Notes under the pieces: generated by a model
Told to the model about the DNA's origin: nothing
Seen by the model: the letters and a program-made list of their open reading frames with translations, nothing else
The model's database searches: none
Shown: positions 8,653 through 16,446 of the stretch, in pieces
Layout of the letters: each line of letters opens with the position of its first letter
How positions within the stretch are numbered: the first letter of the stretch is position 1
Program-made: the position numbers and the translations under genes
DNA from: Streptomyces sp. MUM 178J
Lineage (GTDB): Bacteria > Actinomycetota > Actinomycetes > Streptomycetales > Streptomycetaceae
Assembly (NCBI RefSeq): GCF_022414575.1
Contig: NZ_JADWYQ010000022.1
Span: 42,855-106,854, forward strand
DNA: 64,000 nucleotides
Direction of reading: 5' to 3'

Positions 8653-9123
8653 GTGTCGGGCGACGTCTACGCCTGGGAGAGCAGCCACTGGGCCGTGATA
8701 TTCCACAGCTGCGGCTGCTGCAACCCGCTCGTACGGGCCGCCGCGTACGAGAAGTGGTGCCGGCTCGTCGAGCGCCGCGAGGAGTCCACCCGCCGTCGGC
8801 GGCGTGAACGGCTTGCGCGGGACCCCATACGCCTGGGGCCCGCCCGCAAGGCCGTACTCCTGCGCAGCGGCGGGCACTGTGAGAACCCCGCCTGCGCGGG
8901 GCAGCCGGCCGACGTCACGGACCGGGGTGAGCCGATACTCGAGGTGGACCACATCGTGGAGATCACCCGCGACGGCCCCGACCACCCGAGCCAGATGATC
9001 GCGCTCTGCCCGAACTGCCATGCCGTCAAAACCCGTGGGCGGAGCCGGGATGCTCTGCGCAAGACCTTCCTCGAGGTCGCTCTGGAGCGGCACCGGCAGA
9101 TGAACAGAAGTTTGGACGGCTGA
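8653..9123 (+). CDS. HNH endonuclease domain protein
   Basis: 156 residues from a GTG. The C-terminal half is an HNH/McrA-like nuclease domain. LEVDHIVEI carries the catalytic His, and CPNCHAVKT carries the N-H part. The cysteine pairs GHCENPAC and CPNC form a zinc site. An extra Cys cluster at the N-terminus (FHSCGCCNP) is unusual. The position of the start is uncertain because the frame is open upstream. It resembles stand-alone HNH proteins that follow defence or mobile genes. Its last 98 bp overlap the convergent kinase gene. Confidence 0.82.
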   Translation: MSGDVYAWESSHWAVIFHSCGCCNPLVRAAAYEKWCRLVERREESTRRRRRERLARDPIRLGPARKAVLLRSGGHCENPACAGQPADVTDRGEPILEVDHIVEITRDGPDHPSQMIALCPNCHAVKTRGRSRDALRKTFLEVALERHRQMNRSLDG

Positions 9124-9670
9124 GGGGGGCGAGTGCCGTCGCCGCCAGGACGGCGTCCACCGTCTCGGCGGCCGACTGTGGAGCGTTGTCGATCCACGCC
9201 CCCTCGTCGGCGAGTTCCTCGCGGGCCGCCGCGTCCAGCGGTGCCCAGTTCGTCGTCAGCGTCTTGTCACGCGCGAGGTTGCGCTGCCAGGCCGTGTCCG
9301 GGCCGGGGGCCAGGACGATCACATGGAGCGGGCGGGTGACGAGCGTGCGGCGGTAGAACGCCAGATGGGAGCGGCGTACGACCACGTCGTCGATCACCGG
9401 AAGGAATCCGGCGGCGGCGAAACTGTCCGCCAGCAGACAGGCGTTGCGGGCGCGCAGGAGGATCTGGCGGTCGGCCTCCCGGTCCCCCTCCGGTGTGGGA
9501 TGACGCCCGCCGGAGACGATCATCTCTTGGAGGCGGTCGACCTCGATGTGCGCGGCCTTCGGGAAGCATGCCGCCAGGGCGGCGGCCACCGTGGACTTGC
9601 CGCTTCCGGGGATGCCGGTCAGCAGGACCGCCCCGGCGGCCGGTTCGGTGTCGACGGGGGTGGGCTCCAT
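9026..9670 (-). CDS. P-loop small-molecule kinase (chloramphenicol phosphotransferase/AAA-33 type)
   Basis: 214 residues from ATG 9670 (MEPTPVDTEPA). The Walker A motif GIPGSGKST lies at residues 19-27. LPVIDDVVVRRSHLAFYRR and HVIVLAPGPDTAWQRNLARDK form the Walker B and lid region seen in CPT-like and zeta-like kinases. The upstream in-frame extension to 9871 is rejected as intergenic. The C-terminal roughly 30 residues overlap the HNH gene on the other strand and are Arg/Ser-rich, so the true domain probably ends near residue 180. Substrate unknown; cytoplasmic. Confidence 0.82.
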   Translation of the reverse strand: MEPTPVDTEPAAGAVLLTGIPGSGKSTVAAALAACFPKAAHIEVDRLQEMIVSGGRHPTPEGDREADRQILLRARNACLLADSFAAAGFLPVIDDVVVRRSHLAFYRRTLVTRPLHVIVLAPGPDTAWQRNLARDKTLTTNWAPLDAAAREELADEGAWIDNAPQSAAETVDAVLAATALAPLSRPNFCSSAGAAPERPRGRSCAEHPGSAHGF

Positions 9671-9956
9671 GGCGCTCCGCTCACGCTCGGGGTCGAAGAC
9701 GTCGATTGTCCCTGCCGCCGCGTCGCCGGCGAACGAACGGCCTCTCCCCGAAGCCGAGCCGGGAGCAAGCCTCCGGACCGCGTAATGCCTTCGGCCGTGT
9801 CCTCGACACGGTGCGGCCTCAGAATGAGCAACCAGGCGTACTGGGCGTGCTGGGTGTGACGGCTGTTTCAAGCGCCGGAGCGGCTGGAAGACGCAGCGCT
9901 TCCGGGGCTTGAGGAACAGGGTCCGGGGCGGCGCCCCGCCCCCGCTCCCGCTCCTG

Positions 9957-11033
9957 TCAGATCGTCGCCGCGTCGATCACGAAGCGATAGCGGACGTCAC
10001 TCGCCAGCACCCGCTCGTACGCCTCGTTGATCTGGTCCGCGCGGATCAGTTCGATCTCCGCGCCCAGGCCGTGCTCCGCGCAGAAGTCCAGCATCTCCTG
10101 GGTCTCGGGGATGCCGCCGATCGCCGAGCCGGCGAGGGTCTTGCGGCCGAGCATGAGGGAGAAGACGTTGAGCGAGACGGGCTCTTCGGGTGCGCCCACG
10201 TTCACCAGCGCGCCGCCCGTCTTCAGCAGGCGGAGATACGCGTCGAACGGCAGCGGGGCGGAGACCGTGGAGACGATCAGGTCGAAGTGGCCGGCCAGCT
10301 TCTCGAAGGTGGTCTCGTCGCTGGTCGCGTAGTAGTGGTCCGCGCCCAGCCGCAGCCCGTCGTCCTTCTTGCGGAGCGACTGGCTGAGGACACTCACCTC
10401 GGCCCCCATCGCATGCGCGATCTTGACGCCCATGTGGCCAAGGCCGCCGAGGCCGACGATCGCGACGCGCTTGCCCGGGCCCGCCTTCCAGTGGGCGAGG
10501 GGCGAGTAGAGGGTGATGCCGGCGCACAGCAGCGGTGCGGCGACGTCCAGGGGCAGTTGGTCGGGGATGCGCAGCGTGTACTGCTCGTCCACGACGATGT
10601 GCGTGGAGTAGCCGCCGTACGTGGGGTCGCCGTTCCTGTCGAGCCCGTTGTACGTGGCGACGCTGCCGCCCGTGCAGTACTGGTGGAGGCCGGCCCGGCA
10701 GTTGTCGCACTCGCGGCAGGAGTCGACCATGCAGCCCACGCCCACCCGGTCGCCCACGGCGAACCTGGTCACGCCGGGGCCGACCTCGGTGACCACGCCC
10801 GCGATCTCGTGGCCGGGGACCATCGGGAAGATGCCCTCGGTCCAGCCGTCGCGGGCCTGGTGGATGTCGGAGTGGCAGATGCCCGAGTACTTGATCTCGA
10901 TCAGGACGTCATGCTCGCCGACCGGACGGCGGGGGATGGCGGTCCGCTCCAGCGGCGCCTTGGCGGAGGGAGCCGCGTACGCGGGAACGGTGCTGTGCTG
11001 GATGTCGGTCTGGGAGGTGATCTGAGAGGTCAT
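9957..11033 (-). CDS. Zinc-dependent NAD(P) alcohol dehydrogenase (AdhC/YahK-like)
   Basis: Medium-chain dehydrogenase of 358 residues from ATG 11033 ([10 protein letters not shown]). Catalytic zinc ligands are C53 (GICHSD) and H75-E76 (PGHEIAGVV). Structural zinc cysteines are C106, C109, C112 and C120 ([15 protein letters not shown]). The Rossmann motif GLGGLGHMG is at about 194-202. The [20 protein letters not shown] segment matches the cinnamyl-alcohol-dehydrogenase/YahK aldehyde reductase group, so NADPH-dependent aldehyde reduction is likely. It is divergent from an XRE regulator that may control it. Confidence 0.93.
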   Translation of the reverse strand: MTSQITSQTDIQHSTVPAYAAPSAKAPLERTAIPRRPVGEHDVLIEIKYSGICHSDIHQARDGWTEGIFPMVPGHEIAGVVTEVGPGVTRFAVGDRVGVGCMVDSCRECDNCRAGLHQYCTGGSVATYNGLDRNGDPTYGGYSTHIVVDEQYTLRIPDQLPLDVAAPLLCAGITLYSPLAHWKAGPGKRVAIVGLGGLGHMGVKIAHAMGAEVSVLSQSLRKKDDGLRLGADHYYATSDETTFEKLAGHFDLIVSTVSAPLPFDAYLRLLKTGGALVNVGAPEEPVSLNVFSLMLGRKTLAGSAIGGIPETQEMLDFCAEHGLGAEIELIRADQINEAYERVLASDVRYRFVIDAATI

Positions 11034-11117
11034 GGGCATCAGCCTGCGACCCTGCGACGCTGCCACCCAGCCCTCTGTTCTGCGTACGACCTGGGTGCGT
11101 ACCACCGGCGTGCCTAC

Positions 11118-11128
11118 CACTGGCAGTG
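11118..11128. promoter_or_regulatory. Palindrome in the adh/XRE divergent promoter region
   Basis: CACTG-G-CAGTG, a perfect inverted repeat 49 bp from the XRE start and 85 bp from the dehydrogenase start. It is a plausible operator for the adjacent regulator. Confidence 0.4.
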
Positions 11129-11176
11129 ACAGGTTCCCGCGCCCCCGTCCGGTCGACGCCCGTAATACTGGCTGCT

Positions 11177-12043
11177 ATGGACCAGCGTGCCGAACTCAGC
11201 GAATTCCTCCGCTCCCGCCGGGCCCGGCTGCGCCCCGAGGACGTGGGCCTGCCGCAGTTCGGCAGGCGCCGCCGGGTGCCGGGGCTGCGCCGTGAGGAGC
11301 TGGCGCAGCTGGCCGGTGTGTCCGTGGCGTACTACACCCGTCTCGAACAGGGCCATGGCCGCAATGTCTCGCTGGAGGTGCTGGACTCCATCGCCCGGGC
11401 CCTGCGGCTGACCGACGCGGAGCGGGACCACCTCACCCACCTGGCGAAGCCCAAGCAGCAGAAGAAGCACCGCCGGCCGACGTCCCGGCCGCAGCAGATG
11501 CGTCCGGCGCTGCAGCAGCTGCTGGACGCCATGGAGACGGTTCCCGCCTACGTCCTGGGGCGGCGGCTGGACATCGTGGGCTGGAACCGGATGGCCCGTG
11601 CCCTGCTGGGCGACGTCGCCGCGCTGCCCGCCAAGGAGCGCAATATGGCGTGGCAGGTCTTCCTCGACCCCAACGCCCGCGATCTGTACGTGGACTGGGA
11701 GGGCAAGGCGAGGGACGTGGTGAGCTTTCTGCGCATGTACGCGGGGTGCTCGGCCGACGATCCGCTGCTGCCGGGGCTGATCGGCGAGCTGTCGGTGCGG
11801 AGCGAGGAGTTCCGGACGCTCTGGGCGGCGCACACCGTGCAGGACAAGTGCTTCGGAACCAAGGTGCTGCGCCATCCGCTGGTGGGCGAGCTGACCCTGT
11901 CGCACGAGACGTTCCAGCTGCCGGAGGACCATGATCTGTCGCTGGTGACGTACCACGCGGAGCCGGGGACCCGGTCGGCCGAGTCGCTGCGGCTGCTGGC
12001 GGGCTGGGGCGTGGAGGAGGTGCAGGAGCGGCAGCAGGACTGA
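11177..12043 (+). CDS. XRE-family regulator with MmyB-like C-terminal domain
   Basis: 288 residues from ATG 11177. The N-terminal HTH (GLRREELAQLAGVSVAYYTR then LEQGHGRNVS) is preceded by the signature LRPEDVGLPQFGRRRRVPGLR. From about residue 110 the PAS-like MmyB domain begins (YVLGRRLDIVGWNRMARAL, RNMAWQVFLDPNARDLYVDW), ending with the typical LVTYHAEPGTRSAESLRLL. In Streptomyces such regulators usually sit next to and control a divergent oxidoreductase, here the alcohol dehydrogenase; MmyB-type domains have been reported to bind fatty acids. No clear ribosome-binding site is seen. Confidence 0.92.
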   Translation: MDQRAELSEFLRSRRARLRPEDVGLPQFGRRRRVPGLRREELAQLAGVSVAYYTRLEQGHGRNVSLEVLDSIARALRLTDAERDHLTHLAKPKQQKKHRRPTSRPQQMRPALQQLLDAMETVPAYVLGRRLDIVGWNRMARALLGDVAALPAKERNMAWQVFLDPNARDLYVDWEGKARDVVSFLRMYAGCSADDPLLPGLIGELSVRSEEFRTLWAAHTVQDKCFGTKVLRHPLVGELTLSHETFQLPEDHDLSLVTYHAEPGTRSAESLRLLAGWGVEEVQERQQD

Positions 12044-12080
12044 GCGGGGCGGCCGGGTGGCGCGCGCACAGGGGAATGTC

Positions 12081-12205
12081 CGCGGACCGCAGACGGCAGA
12101 CCGCGGACGGCAGCACAGACCGCGGGACCGCAGACGGCAGACGGCAGACGGCGGACCGCAGACGGCAGAGGGCGGACCGCGGACCGCGGACCTCAGCGGC
12201 GAAGG
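12081..12205. repeat. Degenerate tandem repeats (GCAGACGGCAGACCGCGGAC type)
   Basis: At least seven imperfect copies of CCGCAGACGGCAGA/CCGCGGAC motifs lie end to end between the XRE stop and the terminator. No coding potential is recognised. Confidence 0.65.
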
Positions 12206-12213
12206 CGGCAGAC

Positions 12214-12255
12214 GTGAAGGCGGCGTCCCCCGGAGCAGGGGGACGCCGCCTTCAC
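12214..12255. terminator. Strong bidirectional terminator hairpin
   Basis: A perfect 18-bp inverted repeat (12214-12231 with 12238-12255) has a 6-nt loop, GGAGCA. It lies between the convergent XRE and L,D-transpeptidase genes and 17 bp past the stop of the latter. Confidence 0.85.
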
Positions 12256-12271
12256 ACGGTGGTGACGGCCG

Positions 12272-13531
12272 TCAGACCGCGGAGCCGGCCTTCCAGTCGG
12301 CCCAGCTCATGTTCCAGCCGTTGAGGCCGTTGTCCGGCTTGATGGTGGTGTCCTTGGAGTTCATGACGATCACCACATCGCCGACGATCGAGTTGTCGTA
12401 GAACCACGCGCCGGGCTGGTTGGGGTCGTTCGCGCCCTGAGCGTCGTTCAGGCCGACGCAGCCGTGGCTGGTGTTGACGTTGCCGAAGATCGAGTCGGCG
12501 CCCCAGTAGTTTCCGTGGATGAAGGTGCCGGACGTGGACAGCCGCATGGCGTGCGGCACGTCCTTGATGTCGTACTCGCCCTTGCCGTCGTCGTCCGTGA
12601 AGCCGACGGTCGCACCGTTCATCCGGGTCTCCTTGAACTTCTCGGAGATCACCATCTGACCGTTGTACGTCGGGGTCTCCGGCGAGCCCGCGGAGATCGG
12701 GATCGTCTTGACCGTCTTGCCGTCCTGGGTGACCGTCATGGTCTTGGTCTCGGCGTCGACGGTGGAGACCTGGTTGCGGCCGATCTTGAACGTGACCGTC
12801 TTCTTCTGTACGCCGTAGACGCCGTCCGCGCCCTCGACGCCGTCCAGCTCCATCTTGAGCGTGACGGTGGAGCCTTCCTGCCAGTACTGGTCGGGGCGGA
12901 AGTCCAGGCGCTTGGAGTTGAACCAGTGGCCGACCACCTCCTGCCCGCTGGTGGAGCTCACCGTGATCGCGGACTGCACGGCCTTGCGGTCGTTGATCTC
13001 CTTGTTGAAGTTGATCGACACCGGCATGCCGACGCCGACCGTGGAGCCGTCCTCCGGCGTGAAGTAGCCGATGAAGCTGTTCTCGGGCGAGACGGTGGTG
13101 AAGGAGGCGTTCTCGTGGGCCTCCAGGCCGTCGGCGTCCTTGGCGGTGGCCGCGATCTTGTACGTGGTGGAGCGCTCCAGCTGGTCGTCCGGCTTCCAGC
13201 TCTTGCCGTCGGCGGCGAGCGTGCCCTGGACGGACTGGCCCGCGGCTGTCGTCAGGACCACCTCGGTCAGGGTGCCGTCGGCTACGGTGACCTTGGCGTC
13301 GTCGTTGATGCCCACGTTCGTCGCGCCATTCTTGGGCGAGATCGTTATTCGGGCCTTCGACGTCTCCTTCGCCGCCGCCTCGTCGACCTGGGCCTGCGAC
13401 TTCTTGGAGCCGTCGGCGCCGCCGCCGCTCTTGGCGCTGTCACCGTCGCCGCTGCAGGCCGACAGCACCAGCACGCCGCCGAGCACCGCGGACGCGACCA
13501 TCAGGCCTCTGCGCCGCTTGCCGTCCGTCAT
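12272..13531 (-). CDS. L,D-transpeptidase (YkuD) lipoprotein with Ig-like domains
   Basis: Forms 3-3 peptidoglycan cross-links outside the membrane. 419 residues from ATG 13531, chosen for the GGAG motif 9 nt upstream; ATG 13546 is an alternative. A KRRR-hydrophobic signal ends in lipobox LSAC (Cys26). Two Ig-like repeats follow (RITISPKNGATNVGINDDAK and ENSFIGYFTPEDGSTVGVGM), as in mycobacterial LdtMt2. The catalytic domain has HGNYWGADSIFGNVNTSHGC with nucleophile Cys at about 358. The C-terminal Trp-rich tail (NGWNMSWADWKAG) is typical of actinobacterial Ldts. Confidence 0.95.
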   Translation of the reverse strand: MTDGKRRRGLMVASAVLGGVLVLSACSGDGDSAKSGGGADGSKKSQAQVDEAAAKETSKARITISPKNGATNVGINDDAKVTVADGTLTEVVLTTAAGQSVQGTLAADGKSWKPDDQLERSTTYKIAATAKDADGLEAHENASFTTVSPENSFIGYFTPEDGSTVGVGMPVSINFNKEINDRKAVQSAITVSSTSGQEVVGHWFNSKRLDFRPDQYWQEGSTVTLKMELDGVEGADGVYGVQKKTVTFKIGRNQVSTVDAETKTMTVTQDGKTVKTIPISAGSPETPTYNGQMVISEKFKETRMNGATVGFTDDDGKGEYDIKDVPHAMRLSTSGTFIHGNYWGADSIFGNVNTSHGCVGLNDAQGANDPNQPGAWFYDNSIVGDVVIVMNSKDTTIKPDNGLNGWNMSWADWKAGSAV

Positions 13532-13810
13532 CACACGCTTCTCCATCGTCGCCGAACCCCTGACAACCATCTGTTAGGACAACACGCATTCCGGGCCATC
13601 CGGTTCCACACCTCTCGGGATGTGGGAAACAACACTCAACGGTCCCGGCCACTGACAGACGTCGGCGGGGCCCGGCCGGTTGCACCGGGCCCCGCAACGC
13701 GTCCGCACTGTGACCGGGGCCCCGCCCCGGGCCCATGAGCAGGCCCCTGACCCGGGGCGCGATCTGGACTGTGACCTGGACTGTGACCTGGGTCGTGGCC
13801 AGAGCCCTTA

Positions 13811-14185
13811 CTAGTGCCGCGCGAGGTCCTCCTCCTGCTCGCCGGCCCCCTCGTCCGACTCCTCGTCCCCGTCCTCCTCGTCGTGCGCCAGCTCCCAGTC
13901 GTCGGCGTCCGGGTCGTAGTCGATCTGCTCGCTGCTCCAGGACGCCTGCGCCAGCTCCACCCCCGGCACCTCCGCGACGAGGTCGAACGGGTCCACGAGA
14001 TACGCGAGGGCCTCTGCCTCGTCCTCGCCGACCGCGGACTCGGCGTGGGTCCGCTCCTCGTCCGGCATGAATTCGTCCGCCGCGATCCGGTCGAGGGCGC
14101 CGCCGATCAGCTGCTCCGCGTCATGGACTTCCAGCACCAAATCCACCTGGAGCCGTACATACCTAGATGTTTCAGAAGCACTCAT
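13811..14185 (-). CDS. Acidic conserved Streptomyces protein
   Basis: 124 residues starting MSASETSRYVRLQVDLVLEV. The first half is a compact alpha/beta-like region (DAEQLIGGALDRIAADEFMPDEERTHA). The second half becomes strongly acidic (DYDPDADDWELAHDEEDGDEE). No family is recognised, and no membrane or signal sequence is present. The open frame continues upstream to 14806, but that part is repeat-derived Arg/Cys-rich shadow. It is divergent from the LAXTG protein gene with 114 bp between starts. Confidence 0.7.
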   Translation of the reverse strand: MSASETSRYVRLQVDLVLEVHDAEQLIGGALDRIAADEFMPDEERTHAESAVGEDEAEALAYLVDPFDLVAEVPGVELAQASWSSEQIDYDPDADDWELAHDEEDGDEESDEGAGEQEEDLARH

Positions 14186-14299
14186 ACGACGGAGGGTAGA
14201 GCGCCGCACCCCGCCACCCTCGACTTTCCCGCGGCGGGGCGCGTTCACTAGCATCGGCGCACCCACCCAAGTCGAGGATGCCTCAAGGGGGATCGAGCC

Positions 14300-14635
14300 G
14301 TGTCCGCCGCACGTCGACCGCTGCTCACCGCCACTGCCGCAGGGACGCTGCTGTGTGCGCTGTCCTTCGTCCCCTCGGCCAACGCCACCGCCGAGCAGGA
14401 GGCACGGGAGGCGGCGGCACAGCGGCAGAGCGCCGCCGCCCCCCTCCAGGCCCGGGCCGACGCCGGGTCGCAGGCTCAGGCCCAGGAACGAAACCTGCGG
14501 CTGGCGGACACGGGGAGCTTTGACACCACCCCGTATCTGCTCGGCGGCACCGCGCTGCTGACCGTCGGCGTGGGTCTGGTGACGTACTCGGTGCGCCGCC
14601 GCCCCGGTACGCCCGGCGGCACTCCGTACGCCTGA
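14300..14635 (+). CDS. Small LAXTG cell-wall-sorted protein (sortase substrate)
   Basis: 111 residues from GTG. An N-terminal signal peptide (RRPLLTATAAGTLLCALSFV, cleavage near SANA-TA) precedes a short Ala/Gln-rich coiled region (EQEAREAAAQRQSAAAPLQA). The C-terminal sorting signal is LADTG at about residues 68-72, then a hydrophobic stretch (YLLGGTALLTVGVGLVTYSV) and RRR. LAXTG is the class E sortase motif used for long chaplins in Streptomyces, so the mature product is a short peptide of about 40 residues anchored to the wall. No chaplin domain is present. Confidence 0.8.
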   Translation: MSAARRPLLTATAAGTLLCALSFVPSANATAEQEAREAAAQRQSAAAPLQARADAGSQAQAQERNLRLADTGSFDTTPYLLGGTALLTVGVGLVTYSVRRRPGTPGGTPYA

Positions 14636-14676
14636 GGGCCTTCCCCGGCCTTCCCTGTGTCTGAAGGCTTTGCCGA

Positions 14677-14790
14677 CGCCCGGCCGCCGCAGCACGCACG
14701 GCGGCACCCCTGCGCCCGGCCGCCGCAGCACGCACGACGGCCTTCCCCACGCCCGGCCGCCGCAGCACGCACGGCGGCACCCCTGCGCCT
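14677..14790. repeat. Three direct repeats with a 24-bp identical core
   Basis: The same 24-bp core, beginning CGCCCGGCCGCCGCAGCACG, occurs at 14677, 14713 and 14750 (spacing 36 and 37 bp). The flanks (GCGGCACCCCTG / ACGGCCTTCCCC) are only partly conserved. Confidence 0.75.
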
Positions 14791-14836
14791 GAGGAGCCTG
14801 CCGCATGCCCCCGGGCCCGTACGCCCGGGACGCGGC

Positions 14837-16414
14837 TCAGCCCAGCGGGCCCGTCACCGGTTCCACGGCCTCGATCAGCCGGCCCTCCCGCACGAACGCC
14901 TCCGCGGCCTGTAGATCCGGCGAGAGGAACCGGTCCGGCCCCGGGCCCTCCACGCCGGCCGCACGCAGCGCGGCGATCGCGGCGCGTGAGGCGGGGGCGG
15001 GGGTCAGCCCCTCGCGCAGTTCGACGGCGCGGGCCGCCGCGTACAGCTCGACCGCGAGGATGCGGCTCAGCCCGGCGACGGCGGTGCGCAGCTTCCGGGC
15101 CGCGGACCAGCCCATGGAGACATGGTCCTCCTGCATCGCGGAGGAGGGGATCGAGTCGGCCGAGGCCGGTACGGCGAGCCGCTTGAGCTCGCTGACCAGG
15201 GCGGCCTGCGTGTACTGGGCGATCATCAGTCCGGAGTCCACGCCCGGGTCGTCGGCGAGGAAGGGCGGCAGCCCGTGGGAGCGGCTCTTGTCGAGGAGCC
15301 GGTCGGTGCGGCGCTCCGCGATGGAGCCGAGGTCGGCGGCGGCGACCGCGAGGAAGTCGAGGACGTAGGCGATGGGCGCGCCGTGGAAGTTGCCGTTGGA
15401 CTCGACCCTCCCTCCCCCAGGGCCTTCGGCCTGGGAGGCGCCCCCAAGGAGGACGACCGGGTTGTCGACGGCGGCGGCCAGCTCCCGCTCGGCGACCAGA
15501 CGGGCGTGGGCGAGGGTGTCGCGGCCCGCGCCGGCGACCTGGGGGGCGCAGCGCACCGAGTACGCGTCCTGGACGCGGGGGGCCTCGTCCTGCTGGAAGT
15601 GGCCGACGAGCCCGGACCCCTTGAGCACCGCGCTCATGTTGGCGGCGGCGACGGCCTGGCCGGGGTGGGGGCGGATGGTGTGCAGTTCGGGGGCGAGCAC
15701 CCGGTCCGTGCCGAGCAGCGCCTCGAGGGTGAGGGCCGCGGTGATGTCGGCGGAGGTGTACAGGCGCTGGAGGTCGGCGATGGCCATGATCAGCATGCCG
15801 AGCATGCCGTCGGTGCCGTTGAGGAGGGCGAGGCCCTCCTTCTCGTGCAGCACGACGGGCTTGATGCCGTGCTCGGCGAGCAGCTCGCCTGCGGGGCGCA
15901 CGACGCCGTCCGGGCCCTCTGCGTCGCCCTCTCCCATCAGGGTGAGGGCGCAGTGGGACAGCGGGGCGAGGTCGCCGGAGCAGCCCAGAGAGCCGTACTC
16001 GTGGACGACGGGGGTGATGCCGGCGTTCAGGACGTCCGCCATGGTCTGCGCGACCTCGGGGCGTACGCCGGTGCGCCCGGAGGCCACGGTCTTCAGCCGC
16101 AGGAACATCAACGCACGGACCACCTCGCGCTCCACGCGCGGGCCCATGCCCGCGGCGTGCGAACGGACGAGGTTGCGCTGGAGCTGGGTGCGCAGATCGT
16201 GGCTGATGTGGCGGGTGGCGAGCGCGCCGAAGCCGGTCGACACGCCGTACACAGGCTCGGGCTTGGCGGCCAGCGCCTCCACGATCTCCCGCGCGGCCGT
16301 GAGCGCGGCCAGCGCCTGCTCGGACAGCTCGATCCTGGCGTTTCCGCGGGCCACGGCGATGACGTCCTCGGCGGTGGTCCCGGACGTCCCGACCACCACA
16401 GTGTGCATATCCAT
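14837..16414 (-). CDS. hutH: Histidine ammonia-lyase
   Basis: Deaminates histidine to urocanate, the first step of histidine utilisation. 525 residues from ATG 16414 (MDMHTVVVGTSGTT). The MIO electrophile forms from Cys145-Ser-Gly in GSLGCSGDLAPLS, the CSG variant known in streptomycetes. YGVSTGFGALA, the FQQDEAPRVQDAYSVRC block and ESNGNFHG are present. A TAGGCT -10 (16422-16427, minus) 7 nt before the ATG suggests a leaderless transcript. Residues about 324-335 (GGASQAEGPGGG) are an in-frame insertion made by a palindromic DNA element. Confidence 0.96.
   Translation of the reverse strand: MDMHTVVVGTSGTTAEDVIAVARGNARIELSEQALAALTAAREIVEALAAKPEPVYGVSTGFGALATRHISHDLRTQLQRNLVRSHAAGMGPRVEREVVRALMFLRLKTVASGRTGVRPEVAQTMADVLNAGITPVVHEYGSLGCSGDLAPLSHCALTLMGEGDAEGPDGVVRPAGELLAEHGIKPVVLHEKEGLALLNGTDGMLGMLIMAIADLQRLYTSADITAALTLEALLGTDRVLAPELHTIRPHPGQAVAAANMSAVLKGSGLVGHFQQDEAPRVQDAYSVRCAPQVAGAGRDTLAHARLVAERELAAAVDNPVVLLGGASQAEGPGGGRVESNGNFHGAPIAYVLDFLAVAAADLGSIAERRTDRLLDKSRSHGLPPFLADDPGVDSGLMIAQYTQAALVSELKRLAVPASADSIPSSAMQEDHVSMGWSAARKLRTAVAGLSRILAVELYAAARAVELREGLTPAPASRAAIAALRAAGVEGPGPDRFLSPDLQAAEAFVREGRLIEAVEPVTGPLG
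15407..15446. repeat. Palindromic element inserted in-frame in hutH
   Basis: CCTCCCCCAGGGCC-TTC-GGCCTGGGAGG forms an imperfect stem-loop. It encodes ASQAEGPGGG just before the conserved RVESNGNFHG of HutH. Conserved lyases have only a short turn here. Confidence 0.55.
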
Positions 16415-16421
16415 ATTCAGC

Positions 16422-16427
16422 AGCCTA
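16422..16427 (-). promoter_or_regulatory. -10 box of leaderless hutH
   Basis: TAGGCT, 7 nt before the hutH ATG on the minus strand, with no ribosome-binding site. Confidence 0.4.
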
Positions 16428-16446
16428 CGGACTGAATCGCAACCTG

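Noticed and set aside
9880..9956. Repeat-like tail after the kinase region
   Set aside because: GGGTCCGGGGCGGCGCCCCGCC resembles the modules at 23464 and 34561 but lacks the TTACGGGA core, so it was not counted as a third copy.
14186..14806. Upstream extension of the acidic protein gene
   Set aside because: Consists of Arg/Cys-rich translation of the 36-bp repeats and the antisense of the LAXTG gene; MSASETSRYV is the sensible start.
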